Shown piece after piece: positions 39,441-53,574 of a DNA stretch of 64,000 nucleotides. Origin of the DNA: Rhynochetos jubatus (Eukaryota; Chordata; Aves; Eurypygiformes; Rhynochetidae). Each line of letters starts with the position of its first letter. The first letter of the stretch is position 1. The DNA is taken from positions 52,534,700 through 52,598,699 of the forward strand of contig CM050648.1 in the NCBI GenBank assembly GCA_027574665.1, read 5' to 3'. The notes beneath the pieces were generated by a model. That model worked only from the letters and a program-made list of their open reading frames with translations, did not search any database and was not told where the DNA came from. A program made the position numbers and the translations under genes.

Positions 39441-42400
39441 TTTATCTTTGTTGGCCTTTTTATTTGATTTTACTTCTATTTGTTCCATAATTATTTATTT
39501 CAAAATGTGTTTAAAAGCCTTATATAATGTTGAATTCAGAGTGGCAGACTCACAGTGTCTCATATCATTTTTTTATGGTGGTGAGGTTTTTGTTGATAAA
39601 AATGATAAAGTTACTATTCTGTGGTCATGTGATAGTGCTTCAAACATGATAATTTCTTTTTTTAAAAATATTTCATTATCTGAAATTCAGTTCCTTTACA
39701 TTTCTCTCCAATCTTTCAAAAGGCTTATAAGCTATTTCTTTTTAACCTATTGTATGCAGTGAGTGCACACCAATGTGAAATGTTCAACCTATACAAGAAC
39801 AAGTCTCTTGCATTATTTCATCATTTTATATTGTGTCAAGATGAAAATAAAAATAGCTATAAGCAAGAAGTTTCTAAAGTAACTCAACTGTAGACCACAT
39901 CAATATTTAATACAATAGCTCTTCAGAACATAGAGGTGGTACAGGACTATATAAAATGTGCCATGAACATAACCTGCACTAGTGTGCTGGTTTTGCCCTA
40001 GAGTGTAAGACGGTGAGAGATGGTTTCAAACACTCCATGAACAGAGTCTGCATGCCACACTTATTGTTCTGTCACTAGTGAATAAAGCACCCGCTTCAAC
40101 TTCTGGTGGCATGTTTGTTTCACTGAGACCTCATCTTTTAGACGGAGAAGCCGCCTCCCTAGATGTAGTATCTGTAAAATGAAACTCCCATCCTGTAGTC
40201 GCTGACATTTCAGCACAAGATCAGTGCTTGAATCTACTGCATATATATGAGCATATCTTTCCTCAAACTGTACCATAGAAAGTTGTTAAACATAGCTACC
40301 TTGTTTGATGTTATTAGATCCTCCACTAATTGCAAAGGGCCAGCATTGTTTCAGTCCAGCAGATCAGTCCTGCGCATTTGTAATGCACCATCGGTAGAGT
40401 GTGGCAAAGTGATTTCAAATCGGACACTGATTAAAATGCCTGATCACACACTGGGAATATCGTTAGCTAGTTAGACAGAACAAAGTTTTTTCTACTGTGA
40501 ATCCTTCCACAAAACCAACTGTCTTGAAGGTTAGGTGTAGTACATATTTTTTATCCCAGCCCACCAAAAAATGAACTGCAGACACATTTCTCATCTGTGA
40601 ATTAATTATTCTGTGGAGATCAGTCAGTGAGTGCTAGAACATGCTATTTAACAACCTTTGGGGAATTGGATCCTTTTTCAAATTCACATCGGCTCTTTAT
40701 TAACATGGAGTTTGGGGATGGGGAGAGGGTTTGTGATAAAGGTCAGAGCTGCTCATTAGAAACCTAAATGAAATGTGGTAACACAATAGATTCTTCTAGG
40801 ATTACATCTTATGAAAGTGAAAAAATATAAACATATATCTACATGGTAGTGGAAAAGGAGGGCAATTATACAGTGTTGTAACTTTATGTTTTCCTCATGT
40901 GAATATTTATCAAAATACTTTGGAACAGACCTTCCACTAATACCCAATTACTTTGAACCACAAGTAGGCTGATTTTCTTCCCCTGCTCCCCCAGAAAGGG
41001 GATTCAGACTATGTGCTTGACTCAGCACAAATAGGTGGGAAGAAGATGTACTTTCTGCTCTCAGTGTCAGAAACAAGAAACCATTTGCTCCAAAACTTGA
41101 GTGCAGGGCAAGAACAAGGTTATAAAGTATTGACAGTGGGTTATGTCACATAAACACTGAATTTCTCAGGCTCTGGGCTGTTGTAGACTTGTAGAAAAGG
41201 CGATGAGAGCTGTCAGTGTCTTTAGCATTCACAGAAACTAATATTATTCTGTAGTAAGTCAGTAGTCCATGAGGATCCAGGCCAAGCTGCACAGTTTGCT
41301 TGCTGACTGTCGATGTAGTTATGAGTACCAGCTCTCTAATAAGGGCTTGACATGCACAGTGGAGCCTGGATGGCTGGCACAAGAGGCTCACGTGCTGCTC
41401 AGGAAATCCTCTGTAGTTTTTGACACTAGATCTAATCTATTGCTGGTAAATATTAATGTTACTCCTTACACAGTTTATGTGTTGTGAAGAACACTTTCTG
41501 AAGCAGGAGCCTTGATGGACCACCATGAGAATGCTGCCAGGGAGTAGCCACTACCACGTTATCCAGTCATCCCACCTCTATCAGGAGCACGTATAATACC
41601 AGTATAAATACAAACAAAGAAACATTAAAATGTTACAGACATGGAAGATGGGCACACAGAAAAGCAAGGGATTTTTTACTTCATACTAGGTCAAATCCCT
41701 GGAAACCCTAATCATGTGGACACGTCCTAGCTAGAGGACTGATGGGGGTGACTGCAGCAGAACTACCCCCCCCGAGGAAACAGTCACATGTGTATGAGCT
41801 GTGGGAAGAGTCCATTTTACAGAGCTGATTCTAGTGCTATATAGAAACCCTTCACTGTCTACCTTCCCTAATTTGTATCAGCATTTGACAGCTTGTTGAC
41901 AGCTCATTAGGAAATAAAACCCATATGTGACCAAAGCACTCAGTGCAAGCAGAGAGATCTGCTCTCTAATTGTGAACTGTATTGAAATCTGAACCAGATG
42001 TGGAACTGCAGGTCAGAAACCAGTCCAATTAGCATGTTTATTAAAATATTTTAAACTGTATTTAAATTATTAACTAGTATAAAACATAATAGCCGTAGCT
42101 GCTACCATGGGAGTCTAAGTTGTCGTAAGTGGCAAACCAGAGGAAACAGGACAGGCTTTTGGATTTACTTTTTCCTGAAAGAAGACACGGTACAATATCA
42201 ATGGCTTTAAAACATGTCAGTTCTGTCATTAAACAGGAGCCATTTGGGGGCAGGTGTCTCTGGTCTCATTCCAGACTGCCATCAGCATTTAATGTGTACA
42301 TAAGAGACTTACTGCACCTTTGAGAGAGCAAAGGCAGAGCTGTGGTAAGCACTGTAGAATTCAGCCACATTTGGCTCTTTGGTTTTGGGGGTTTTTTGAC

Positions 42401-43489
42401 AGTGGTTAAAGTCAAATTAACTGTTTGGGTTTATATTTCTGGGTTAGGATTGGCCATTCTCTTTATTAATCTCTGTTCTCAAACAGAATTTTTGAATTAA
42501 GGGTGTCATACATCTTCCTAATATAATGCCGAGACTGCAAATCAAATGTATAATGCAAATTAATTCTCTGAGGAATTGCTGCATCCTTAACCTGAAGGAG
42601 GATTTTTTCGGAATTTCTTAGCAATATCTGATAAATGGGAAGCCAGGCAGCTCTTCATGCAGATAAAACTTTTTTTGTCACTTTACATTATTTTTGAACT
42701 CTTGGCACGCTTATTGAAACATCAAAGCAAATATTCAGGCTAGGAGTCATAGACCCATCAGGAAATATTGGTGACTTCCGCTGTGCAGAGTGGAGCTGAC
42801 TGAGTGTTTTATGGACCCTTCTAGGTAATGTGTTCATGTCATGGAAATGGCAGTCACAGGTGGTATGTTTCAGGTAGTCTTTTCCAGCCATGTATTCTTC
42901 AAAAAGAGAAATGCTTGCACGGGGCAAGCAAACTAAACTATATCCTGTGCAGACCATGTGTAGATGCAACTATCACTCTACCTCACAAGTTTTTCTCAGA
43001 GTTCCAGTAATGGGCTAACCATTTTTTTTTAAGGTCTGTTTTTTAATTACTGGTTCAATTACTTGGTAGAAGGCACAAGGATCCATAATTTTCTGTTTGA
43101 ATAAACTTAGAAGAAAAAGACCTCTGACCTTAGATGAGCTAGTGTTCCATCTGAGGACACCAGGTGAGATCTTTAGGGCAATAAAAGTGGGGAAAGCACA
43201 TTTTGCAAAGCAACCTGTGTAGAACAAGATGAGAATAAAAGAAGACCTTTCACTATTAAGTTCATGAGAGTGATACCCTGAATAAGGTCACTCAGAACAA
43301 GTATGTCTATTTAAAAAAAGTGTCATCAGGAGAATCGCCTCCTGAATAAAGTATAACATTTAACAAAACATCTAACCACACTGTGCATGTACTATTAGTT
43401 TACTGAACCCAAAATGCTAACTTTGAAATTGATATTCATGTCCTCTACACCTGTCCCAGCCTGGTTATCCAGGGTAGGGGAAGATTCGT
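39441..43489. other. A+T-rich non-coding stretch
   Basis: No gene recognised. A 71-codon minus frame at 40061-40276 has a fairly protein-like composition but lacks splice or initiation context. A run of 8 C lies near 41767. Nothing further can be supported. Confidence 0.45.
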
Positions 43490-43546
43490 TGTTGTACCCA
43501 GAGTGAGATTAAGACACAAACGAGGCCAGATGCCGCTAACAAGGAG

Positions 43547-43552
43547 TTTATT
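43547..43552 (-). terminator. Poly(A) signal AATAAA of the minus-strand LTR
   Basis: AATAAA on the minus strand in an 'accaaaaataaactccttg' context, 57 bases before the LTR's U5 end. It fits the R/U5 signal of the LTR described at 43490-44086. Confidence 0.6.
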
Positions 43553-43731
43553 TTTGGTGTAAGAAAATAGCTGTAGAAGAGAGAAAAAATAGAAAAAGGG
43601 GAAAATTTAGCAAGCAGTCGGAAGAGAATTGCAAGAGATAGTCACCACCATGGATCCAGCAGCGTCCCGTTGGTCCGTAGTCTTGTACTCTTCGGTGGGG
43701 AGGGTCCCTCCACGGTTTTGGTCCCACAGTC

Positions 43732-43738
43732 TTTTATA
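43732..43738 (-). promoter_or_regulatory. TATA box of the minus-strand LTR
   Basis: TATAAAA on the minus strand in a CCCTATAAAAGAC context, at the expected distance upstream of the LTR poly(A) signal. A typical retroviral U3 promoter. Activity is unknown. Confidence 0.65.
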
Positions 43739-44086
43739 GGGTGTTTTTTGCTGACTCCTGCCTCCTGTGCCCGCCCTCCAGTTACGCAGCTGATCCCATG
43801 GGGTGCACAGAATCAGTATGTGACCACTTGCATGCTTTGGCAGGCTTGGGGGTCCTCTGTGTCTGGACCCCCCATGAGGCTATGTGATTGGTCTTTGTAC
43901 ATGGTCGGAACTGTGTCCAGAAGCTATTTGCTTCTTATCTGTCCAGTAGGCCATTTGGCCCTTATCTATTCAGGCCTGCAGGCAATCCTTCCTCCTCAAT
44001 CCACCAAAAGCCAAGCCACCAGGAAGTTTCACGACTTTGTCAGCAAGCTTTGAGACAATCAGCTCAAGATAAGGTCTCTCACAACA

Positions 44087-47000
44087 CCTCATTCCTTTAA
44101 TCTTTTTACTGGCTCTTGAGCATTATTTTCTCCTTGCTTATAGAGTGACTGTAAATATTCTCATTTTGAGTTCTACACATGAATGCATTATAAAAGCACA
44201 GTTTTGTTGCTTCCTGGGTAATTGATTTGTATGACGGAGCAATCATAGAACTTCTAAAAAAATCCTGCATCAATTACGTCTCTGTAACAGTCCATGCATT
44301 TGGCAGGGTGGAGAATCTTTGCACTTTGTTGCTAGCACTTCAGGTTCAACTTTTTGTTCTGTAGATTGGTCCCTGTCAGTCTGCCTGCAATGAGACGTGG
44401 TGTGTTGTTTCCGAGCAACACACGCTCAGGTGGTGTTTGAGTGTCTGTTGCTCTAAAGCTGCTGGATCATTTGGGGGGAAAAAAAAGTTAAAAAAAAAAA
44501 AAATCCCACACCAAAACCCCGAACAGAACAAGAGCTGGTTGCTGAAAGGGAAACACTCATTCCATTCCACTATCATAGAAGTGCTTTCTCCCTGGGATCC
44601 TTCAGAAACACACCAAAGTCAACAGTTTAGGGATGACTAAGATTCCTGCCATCAAGGGAAGTTTTTGGAGTCCCTTAGTAAGCTTTGCAAGTATCACCTC
44701 ACTCATTTTACCTCTGGACTGTCTGAGCTTTTACTAGGCTTTGGTAAGCCTTTCCTTCCCTTGCTTTCCTTCAGGTACCAGCTGCCTCCATATCTCTACA
44801 TTTGGAGCACTGCCAGATTCCCTATAAGATGACCTTCAAGCTATTGTAAGGACAGAGGTGGCCACATCACAAAAGTCATGAATTGCAAAAATTTTTCTCA
44901 ATTCACTTTTGAAATACCTAGTAAAAGGCAGTTTTTTGCTCCTTAAGGAGGATGGCTGAGGGAAGAACATGGGGTCCTTTCTTACTCTCGGGGTTTCTCA
45001 GTTGCCGACTGGTTGTGGTCATTACCAGTCAGCCTTTTAAGCAGACCTCTTCATTGCTTTATTTCATCAGTTGTAATAGCTGCCTTACTGTTGCTATCCA
45101 ATTATTTTCTGTTACTATGACAATCTTAGTTTTATCTACAAGTCTTAATTTAATGGCACCCTTCAGATGTACCATTAAGCATCTTCAGGGAGTTGATTTA
45201 ATCTCCTGAGTTGAGCTCTTTTGAAAATGTGTTAAATGGTGTTCACTCCGTTTTATCAATTCCCATCTTTGAAACTGTGTTTCTGCTTTTTAACTAGTTT
45301 CTGTTCATTTTACTACAGTAATTTAATCGTCTTCCCACTATTTTGAAACTCAGCTTCTAAAGTTTGTAGTAGTATGTCTCACACACAATGAGGCCCAAAA
45401 TCAACTGTTTGAACAGTTTTGTCTTCTGTTATCATATACATTAAGATAAAAATACTAGTCCATAATAGAATTTCAGGATTTTTCAGGAATTACCCAAAGA
45501 TATGATGATTTTTTCAGCTTGGCACCATAACATGCTGGTCGTCTCAGGCTGTGATTAGCACTCATGAGGTCACTGTTGCTGCTTTATTTCTTTTTTGCAT
45601 ACATAGCACTCATGAATGAGTTTATACACTGGTTCACAGCAACAATATCACAATAATTTTACAACATACAGATCAGATGTTTGTATTCACAAGCAATATC
45701 ATATATATATATGCCCATACATTGTCTTAATGAGGAATAGACTTGCTGAAAGTCACATGTAGTATTCCCAACTGCACTAAATTAGAGACCTAAAATCTTT
45801 GCTGCAAAAAAAAAACCTCTGCTAAGCTTGGGATAAAAGGCAAATTCCCAAAGACTCCAACACAAAGCAAAGCTGCCAGGAGGGTGCTTGAATTTACATT
45901 ACATGTATTTCATAGCATCCTCAAAACATACCTCCTTCTAGGCAGACTGTTGAGGCTGTTCTGAGCCTTCTCCTTTTGAAGTCTCTGCTCCCACAGCTTT
46001 TTGGGACTGTTGTTTTTGCTGCGTTCAATAGCTTTTACCTAAAGTGTTGGTTGTTGGTTTTTTTTCTTATGAGTAATGTTAAATCAAAGCACTCCATTTG
46101 GATTTTACCTAGGAGAAAAAAAAAGAGAAAACAACCCTAAATGGGCTCTCTTGAGACTTTAACAAACATGTCAGAGAGGAGAGCGGAGGTGGAGCCACTT
46201 GCAACCAGCATCTTGTCTTTGAAATGTTCATGCCCAGGAACCACGTTTCAGACCATTTTAGCGACAGCGGGGGCGCTTTCACATTTCAGCGTGTTCAAAA
46301 GTTCAATCAAGAACAGTTTTGAAATTTTAATTGAAACTGAAAATAGAAAGGAGCCCAACTGCCCTCTGTTGATCACAGCAACAGGGAGGATAAAAGAGAA
46401 AAATTGACGCTCTGAAACAAAACCAAGCACTGCGGGGTTTTTCACTGAGCATGTTGATGTTGCTGCTGCTAACTTTTTTTTTCAGTGATCTGCTGATATA
46501 GTCTAAAGAAGAATTTGAAAATAAAATTTCCCAGTATTTCTTGGGTTCACCCCTACCTTCCAATTGCATGTGCATGGATTTTTATTCAGTAAATAATATC
46601 TGAAGGTGAGCTTGCCCATGTCACCAGGATAGACAGAATATGTGTGGGATCTGAAAGGTTGAAAACTGTTGAGTATCAAAGCTAAATCCTGTGGAGTCAT
46701 AAAGGGATATAACACTTCCAAGCATCAGGAGCTGAGGGGAAGGCAAATGCCACTTTATGAATGTATACACGCTTTGAGCTTGTAAAGGACATTCTCATCT
46801 CGTTACTCGTCACACGTTTTGGCTGCTTCTTTGCAAAGTAGTCTTGAAACTGGTGTTAGCAACCATAGAGATTAAAGGCCACTTGATTGCATTCCACTTC
46901 TGCAAAAGTTTACTATGGCCACAAGCAGGTGGCCTGCCACAAACACACACTTTTAAGTAAAGAGTGTTTATTAAGATATATTTATAAAAAAAATCTGATT

Positions 47001-50000
47001 AACCACCCCTGAAATCTGTAACATATCTCTGTGCTGGATATGGTATTTTTAGCTTCTGTAAACATGTTACTAAGAAATGTCAATAACAAATGGCTCAAAA
47101 GGATTAATCTTAATTATAACAGATTTTTTTAATGGAATGTTGTGATTAAGAACATATTAAGTTTAATAAGAAATGTGTTGGAATATTATGTAGTATAGAT
47201 ATAAATTTTTATCAAAAGGAGTGTTGATTGACAACAGCAGGTTATATATTTTGTATGAATATAAGCACATTGACTAACAGAAATAAGTCCTTTATTTGAG
47301 ACTAATGCTAATTTTAAATACAACACAGTCATCTCAATGCTCTCAACCCATCTGTTGCCAACAGCAAAATATAAATTATGAATGGCATTTTTTCCCTTTT
47401 TATTCACTGCTTTGCAAACCCAGCAGAAGTTTCATTGAGGACTTTTGTGCCTTTGGTAAGTAAGGCTCCCAGTGCATAATACATTATTTCATTTGTTTTT
47501 CTTCCATGTTGGTTCAGCAAAACAAAATAAGGATAAACCCCCTTCCATTCTTATTAGAAAAAAAAACAAAACACGTTAAGTCTCATGTAGCACTTTCGCT
47601 TTTGTAGTAAAGAGGAGATTATGTTTCCATTATGAAACACTGCAGTTCTAAGTAAACTGAGCTCCAGAGCTAGAGGGGACAGAGACCAGTTTTGAATTTC
47701 CTTAGATTTCCTCGTCTTCATAAGGAATCATGCCTGCAGCCCCATCCTCTTCCCCATGGGGATGTGACAGAAGCAGCTTAACTAAGCCAAGCTCAAACAG
47801 GAGAGGGCATTTGGCTGAGGGCAGCACTATCACCTGAATTGCTGTTTCTTCTCCTCTCAGAGGAAAAGAAAAGGCAGAAGCTTGACAAAAGCCAGCAATC
47901 ATCAAACAGCAGCTGGTCAGTCAGCATTTCTTTCATGACATCATGGAGAATTATGTAGTATTATCAAAGATATCACATAGTTCTTTTGAGACAGACCAGT
48001 ATTGTAGCTGGCTAAAAACCCTGGTGCAGTGATGTCCTGCGCTCCCATTAGAGCTACCTGCTTTAGATCTGCCTAAAAAGATCTGAGCTGAGCTGTTTGA
48101 GCTGAACTCAGGTAAGTCTCTTTCTGCCCAACTCCTGAACACTGCACAGCTAGAACCAGCCAGGAACCTGTCTGCCTTTGCAGCGTGAATACAGTGGATG
48201 TTGGGCACAGTGGAAACTTTTGGCTACATTTTTTTTGTGTGCTTCCAAACTGTTCAGCTGAAAAAAAAAATATTTAGACTGAATCTGTTTTGAGAATTCA
48301 ACAGCTTAGTGGTCACATAATTGGTCTGGTATGTACTGGCCTTTTCTCAATTACTAGGTTACATTCACTTTCACTATAGACTAACACCCAAAACAAAGAG
48401 ATTTGCATGCACCCTAACGCATATCAGTAAATCAAGAGGATTTCAGTATACCAGTTAAGTTGTTTGGTATTCTATGTTGGTTGCCACCCAGTGAAAAAAT
48501 TTTTTTTCCTTCTGACAGCTCACCTAACTAGTTCAACCTGTTGCCTTTACTGGAACAGCAACCAGAAACTTTCACATTCCATAATTTTAAATTACTGTAG
48601 CTTTTCTATCTCTTTGATTATTTTCACTCTGTGGGATCAATCTCTGAATGTGCCTTCTGTGCTGATGTGAGGTATGCTGAAACAGTTTTGTCCCTTTCAT
48701 CAGATCTGTTTGAGAGGAATGACAGCTGTAAACTGGCAACCTAATTTTATGGCAATTGAAAAACATGTCATTCAATATATCTCTACAGTCAACTCAATAC
48801 CACAGGTTTTTCTAGTCATTTATATTTGCTGTTTAATTAACAGATGTATGGTGTAATTGAAGTGAGATGAATATTTGTCTGTCAGTGCAGCATTTGACTC
48901 TGTCTGCTGTGTGTCTGCCTTACCACATATGCCCGAAAAGAAATATTTATTCCATACAGGAGCCTTATTTACTAAAGTTTTCTGACTCCAGGCCAAAACT
49001 GGAGGTGAAATCTCTCCTGAATGACTGCTGAGGTAATAGGGAAGCTCCCATATTCTGATCCATCAGGAGCATGGACACCAACCCAAACACCTTTAGAACA
49101 AACAGATGCTTACCAGCACTTTCATCCCACTGATAATCACGTCCACAGCCTGCAAACTGTGCTCCAGGGGCATAGATACAAACTAAGGCAAGGCAGTATA
49201 AATTCAATGAGCTCGTTTTAATATTTGTTGAAAATTCGCTGCAAAATTTGAAGCCAAAGAAATGTATCAAACACTTTCTGTGTACTTTTTCTTAAAAAAA
49301 AAAGCAACAAACTCTCTTCCTCGTAATAAGGTTAAGCAGTTCATCAAAGAATATTTATGAGTGTTTCAATGTCTTTATGCTTTACGCAGCTAAAAAGCCA
49401 ACACTGAATTATTTGGTGAAATGTATTCTATGCTGTAGTTTTAACAGTTTTTTTACATGTCTAGATTGTCTTAATGCCATGAAATGTCATTCGTGGTGTA
49501 TTTCTGAGGCCTGGAAATAACACTGGAAATAGCAGGATGCAGTAAGCCTGATACCTACACTCTACACTGTACATATATGCATGACAGGCCTGACTCAGAA
49601 AAAAAGCATTTTGTAGTCCTATGTTCAACATATCATTAGGTAGCAGGCAACATTTCAATTTCTAATGGCTATCATGCTAAATTAAATGTATTATTTTATT
49701 TCAGATAAAATGGATCAGAAATACTGCTTTCATAGGATATATTTTCAATATTCTGTATCGAATTTCTGCAAGGTAAAATTTAAATACTATTTCGAAAATC
49801 ACAGGGATGTCTTCTCATGTTTAAATCTTTATTTCTCTTTGACAAATGCCGATGGTGAAGCTCAGGAATAAAAGGCCAAGTTACTGTTTTAATTCGCACT
49901 GAGGGTAGCAAAGGAATCTCGTTTTAGCTGTGGCAGTTTCTGATACAATGATTCATGAGAGACAACAGATCGTAGCAATTCAATTTAGGAGAGCATTACG

Positions 50001-53000
50001 CAGAAACATTATTATTAGCTTTTTTCATTTCTTCCCTTTTTTTTCTTATTCTCTGTGCATATAATCTATGTATCACATTTATCTGCAGAATGTATGTTTT
50101 CTCTTCTGCATTACCCGCTCATCCCAAATGATTATTATGTTGCTTTGTATTTCTGAAGGTGTTAGTCATGTGAAATGGCACTAAAATAATTTCGCTTTTC
50201 CTGTCAAAGGAAATGAAAGCAAAAAGACAATTACTTTTCCAAGTTGTAAAACTGTATTGTTATTGACATGAAGCAAACTAAAGCAATAACTCCTGATGAT
50301 ATGCTAATAAATAATATATAAGTTTATATATACTGGGCTTCTCCTCATTTTCCACCACTTCAAACCCAGAGTAACTTCACTGTAGTCAACATATTTACAT
50401 ATGAGAAGAATCTGAGCCACTATGTGTCTATGAATTATGTATTCTCAGCAAGAAAAAATTAAAATCTTTGCATACATGTCGGTATTGATAGTTGTGAATG
50501 AATAATGGTGAAATGTCAGAAAGTGAGTAAATCGTCCTCTTAGAATACTGATAGGACATTTTCTGTGCCAGTCTGAACTCCGACACAGTCAGATCCTCTG
50601 CTGTCATAGACAGCATGGAAGCCAACAAAGTTTTAACAGGTGTGCCTGCCAAGATTTCTCATGCATTTAAGAGGTTTGTACAGCCTGGAAAAGCATCTGA
50701 ATATTCTCTTTCCTCCAATCCTTCCTCATGCTGGGAAGTTTATGACACAAATATAGTTAAGGATAGTGTTATGGTCAGCATGATATTCAGATCTTTTTGA
50801 TTGCCTAGCCTGATGAAAATCATCCATAGGTGTGTTGCCAAGAGCACTGCTGGGCTCACATTGAGAGTCAGATTCAGACTTCCACTTTTGGATTCATGGT
50901 AAAACACCTGAATTTTTCTGCTATGACCTCCATGAGGAACAAGTACCTGACTCCACAGATCATGCTGGTTTTGAATGCTCTTGCGCCATCCCTCAGGAGA
51001 AATGGACTTGCTCCAAACCTTCTAGCAGGTAGGGCTAAGTCCTGGCATCAATTCTTGCTATCTAGAGAGAAGCAATGCAGGTACATCACTCCAGAATGAG
51101 TCAGAGATGGTGGCTGATGGAGAAACAAGAAGAATGCTAGGACTGAGGGTTGACAATCCTGAGAACAGAAGAGGACATGCCAAACTTGGAAGAAGCCTTG
51201 GCGTGGGTACCCTTAGGTATTGTACCTGTCCCAGAGGGGCAGTGAATCTGTGCTGACATGATAAAATGGTCAACCACAAATTTAGCTTCTCTTTCCTAGA
51301 GACAATTTATGTCTTCAGGTAGATCTTTGAGAGTTTGTGTTTAACTTCAAATAATTAAAAACAGCAAGTAAGGAAACGCTATATGAATCATAGTGGAAAT
51401 GAACTACCTTTCCTTCAGATCCAATAGATTTGTGAGCTAAGGGGTAAGATAATGAATACAGTATTATTACCCAGTTCTAGTTCTGTACTTCTTAAGATTA
51501 GCTTCCATGCAAAAGGTAATTTCTATTAAGGATTTGCTTCCATGCAAAAGGTAATTTCTATTAAGGTAAAGTATGAAATGAAAATACAGCTACTGTTGCT
51601 GAATCTCCTTTAAGAATATTTATAGACGGGCTTATGGATACATGGATAACTCCAGAGATACAAGTCAGAGTAGAGGGAAATCAAATGGAGGGAAAATTAC
51701 TTTTTGTTTACTTGCCTTTTCAATTTTGATCTTAAATAAATGAATGTTATGTGATTGCTTGTAAGTCAGACATCTGATTAACTTTTTTGCTAGTAAAACA
51801 TGGCAAAGAATGTACCCAGCAGCCCATGATAAAATACATAGGTTTCAGGATATCTTAAACTCTTAAATTTGCCAATTGTTCTGAGAGCTGATATGCAGCC
51901 TGATATTATTTGAAATGTACCTAGCACCAGTGCATGCTTATTTGTTGAACTGACATATTTTTGCAAGGAGATAGTTTTACCAGGTTCCGCCTTGAGTTAT
52001 ATGAACATGAACTTGGGCTTCCTTTATTAATTCAGAGGTTCTCCAGATTTTCATGTATTTGGTCTGCTGCTGCCTGCATTACAAATAATATGGGTAACAT
52101 TGGAGTGAGTGCAGGCCCACTGAGAGCCCATGGCAGTACATGGTGTCCTCTGTTGCTTAGATCAACAAGTTCTGTGTTTATCTTGCATCTGCCAGAAGCT
52201 ACTTTTAAGACCTGGATTTTTGGGCTTTTCTTCTTCAACACTTTCTTCCTGTTTACGTACACACTCACCCTCAACAGCTCTTAATAGTTTTTGTGGTGAT
52301 TGCTATAAGAGAAATTGTGCTCTGGTAGTCAAGACATGCAAAAGCTCATGGATTTACTTCTATGTAATAAGTAATTTTCCATAAGTTCTAGGATAACAGT
52401 TCTGATTTGCACATTACAAATTGGTCTAATCAGAGCTGGTTTTATTACTGTGAACTAGTGTAAGGTAAAACTTTCCAAAATGCACAGTGAATATTTCATC
52501 AGTTCAGCACTTCCGATCCCTCACAATTTCTATGAGACTCCACTTCTTGAATCCAAGTATCTGAATAAATATCTGGAAAAAAATAAAGAACAGCATTGTT
52601 TTTAACATGAAGCAGAAAACAAAGAATAGGCACCAAGGGATGTAGCATTTCCTCCTCTCAGATCTTGCTGAATCTGAACTCGCAAAAATCAATGTGGAAA
52701 AATATATTTGTTGTGCGTAGAAATTTCAGATTATCGATGTAAAAGGAGTTAGAAAAAAATGTGTAATTAGATTTTGGAAGTTTCCTAAGGGCAAGGTTGG
52801 AGAATTACTATGTAGCTGTTAATTCTGCAAGTCTTTACATAGCAGAGACAAGGTTTTATGTGCCCACTTAGGATCCAGCACTATGATATCATTTAGTAAA
52901 TAATAAGGACAAGCTATTCGTAAAATTTGGATCAAATCTTGAATCAAGCCATAAACTAAGTTTAAGGCAGTACTAATTAGTTCAGACAGAGTGGTTCTTA

Positions 53001-53574
53001 GATGTAAATTTTGTATGCCATAGCCTCTTTGGCATACCCATCTGTGGAGAAACCTGGGGTTTTACAGAGCAACAGGTAGGACTGCAATACAACTGCCGTG
53101 TGGATAGTAGTGCCCAAACAGGGATGTAAAACAGCTGAGATCCTGTGGTATGTTCATGTAACCTTTCACGCATATGTTTGCCCTGGCACATACTTTGAGA
53201 GGTCAAATAAAGCTGTGGTGACTGACACCTCTTGTGGTGTTATTGCAACTCATGCTATTATTTGGTGTATTTTCTTAAAGTCCAGGCTCCTCATGTTATT
53301 TTATTATATGAGAAATTCAGCTTATATCTAAAAAAAAAAACAACAACCACAAGCAAACCAGATCTGTGTATCTGTGTGGCTGTCTAGATCCTCTGTTGCA
53401 ATGTTAAATTTGCAAACATACTAGAATCAAATGTGTTTTACGGTCTTGGAAGCCAGAAAACTAAGGGAGTGATAGTGGCAGTAAGGGAGACAAAACTTGA
53501 AACTAAGAAACAAGAGACAAGATCAAAACAATTTCTGACTCCTATGCAAATCTCATCACTTTTGCTGGCTTGAA
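44087..53574. other. A+T-rich non-coding stretch
   Basis: About 9.5 kb with no recognised gene or transposon. Items seen: a tandem duplication with a 35-base period at 51501-51566, an (AT) run near 45703-45712, and a CpG-containing unique segment at about 46140-46450 that might be a conserved non-coding element. Frames of 60-107 codons on both strands look like chance. Confidence 0.5.
51501..51566 (+). repeat. Tandem duplication, 35-base period
   Basis: A 31-base segment starting GCTTCCATGCAAAAGG at 51501 recurs without change at 51536, separated by 4 bases. The two copies are identical, so the duplication is recent or has been homogenised. Confidence 0.95.

Larger units (their letters stand above)
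43490..44086 (-). mobile_element. Solo LTR of an endogenous retrovirus
   Basis: A 597-base block whose ends, read on the minus strand, are TGTTGTGAGAG... and ...GGGTACAACA, which are matching TG...CA inverted ends (TGTTGT/ACAACA). Inside, on the minus strand, a TATAAAA box (43732-43738) is followed about 185 bases later by AATAAA (43547-43552), with about 57 bases of U5-like sequence to the end. The sequence after the U5 end (lower coordinates) shows no primer-binding site, and no retroviral frame is present, so it is a solo LTR. Its class (ERV1 or ERVK) cannot be settled by eye. No target-site duplication is evident (TTCGT against CCTCA). The plus-strand frames at 43670-44100 are antisense artefacts. 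Confidence 0.75.

Noticed and set aside
39987..40015. TGTGCTGGTTTTG, resembling the start of an avian ERVL LTR
   Set aside because: Similarity stops after about 13-15 bases, and nothing LTR-like follows.
43670..44100. 127- and 70-codon frames on the plus strand
   Set aside because: They run antisense through the solo LTR, whose own signals (TATA, AATAAA, TG...CA) lie on the other strand.
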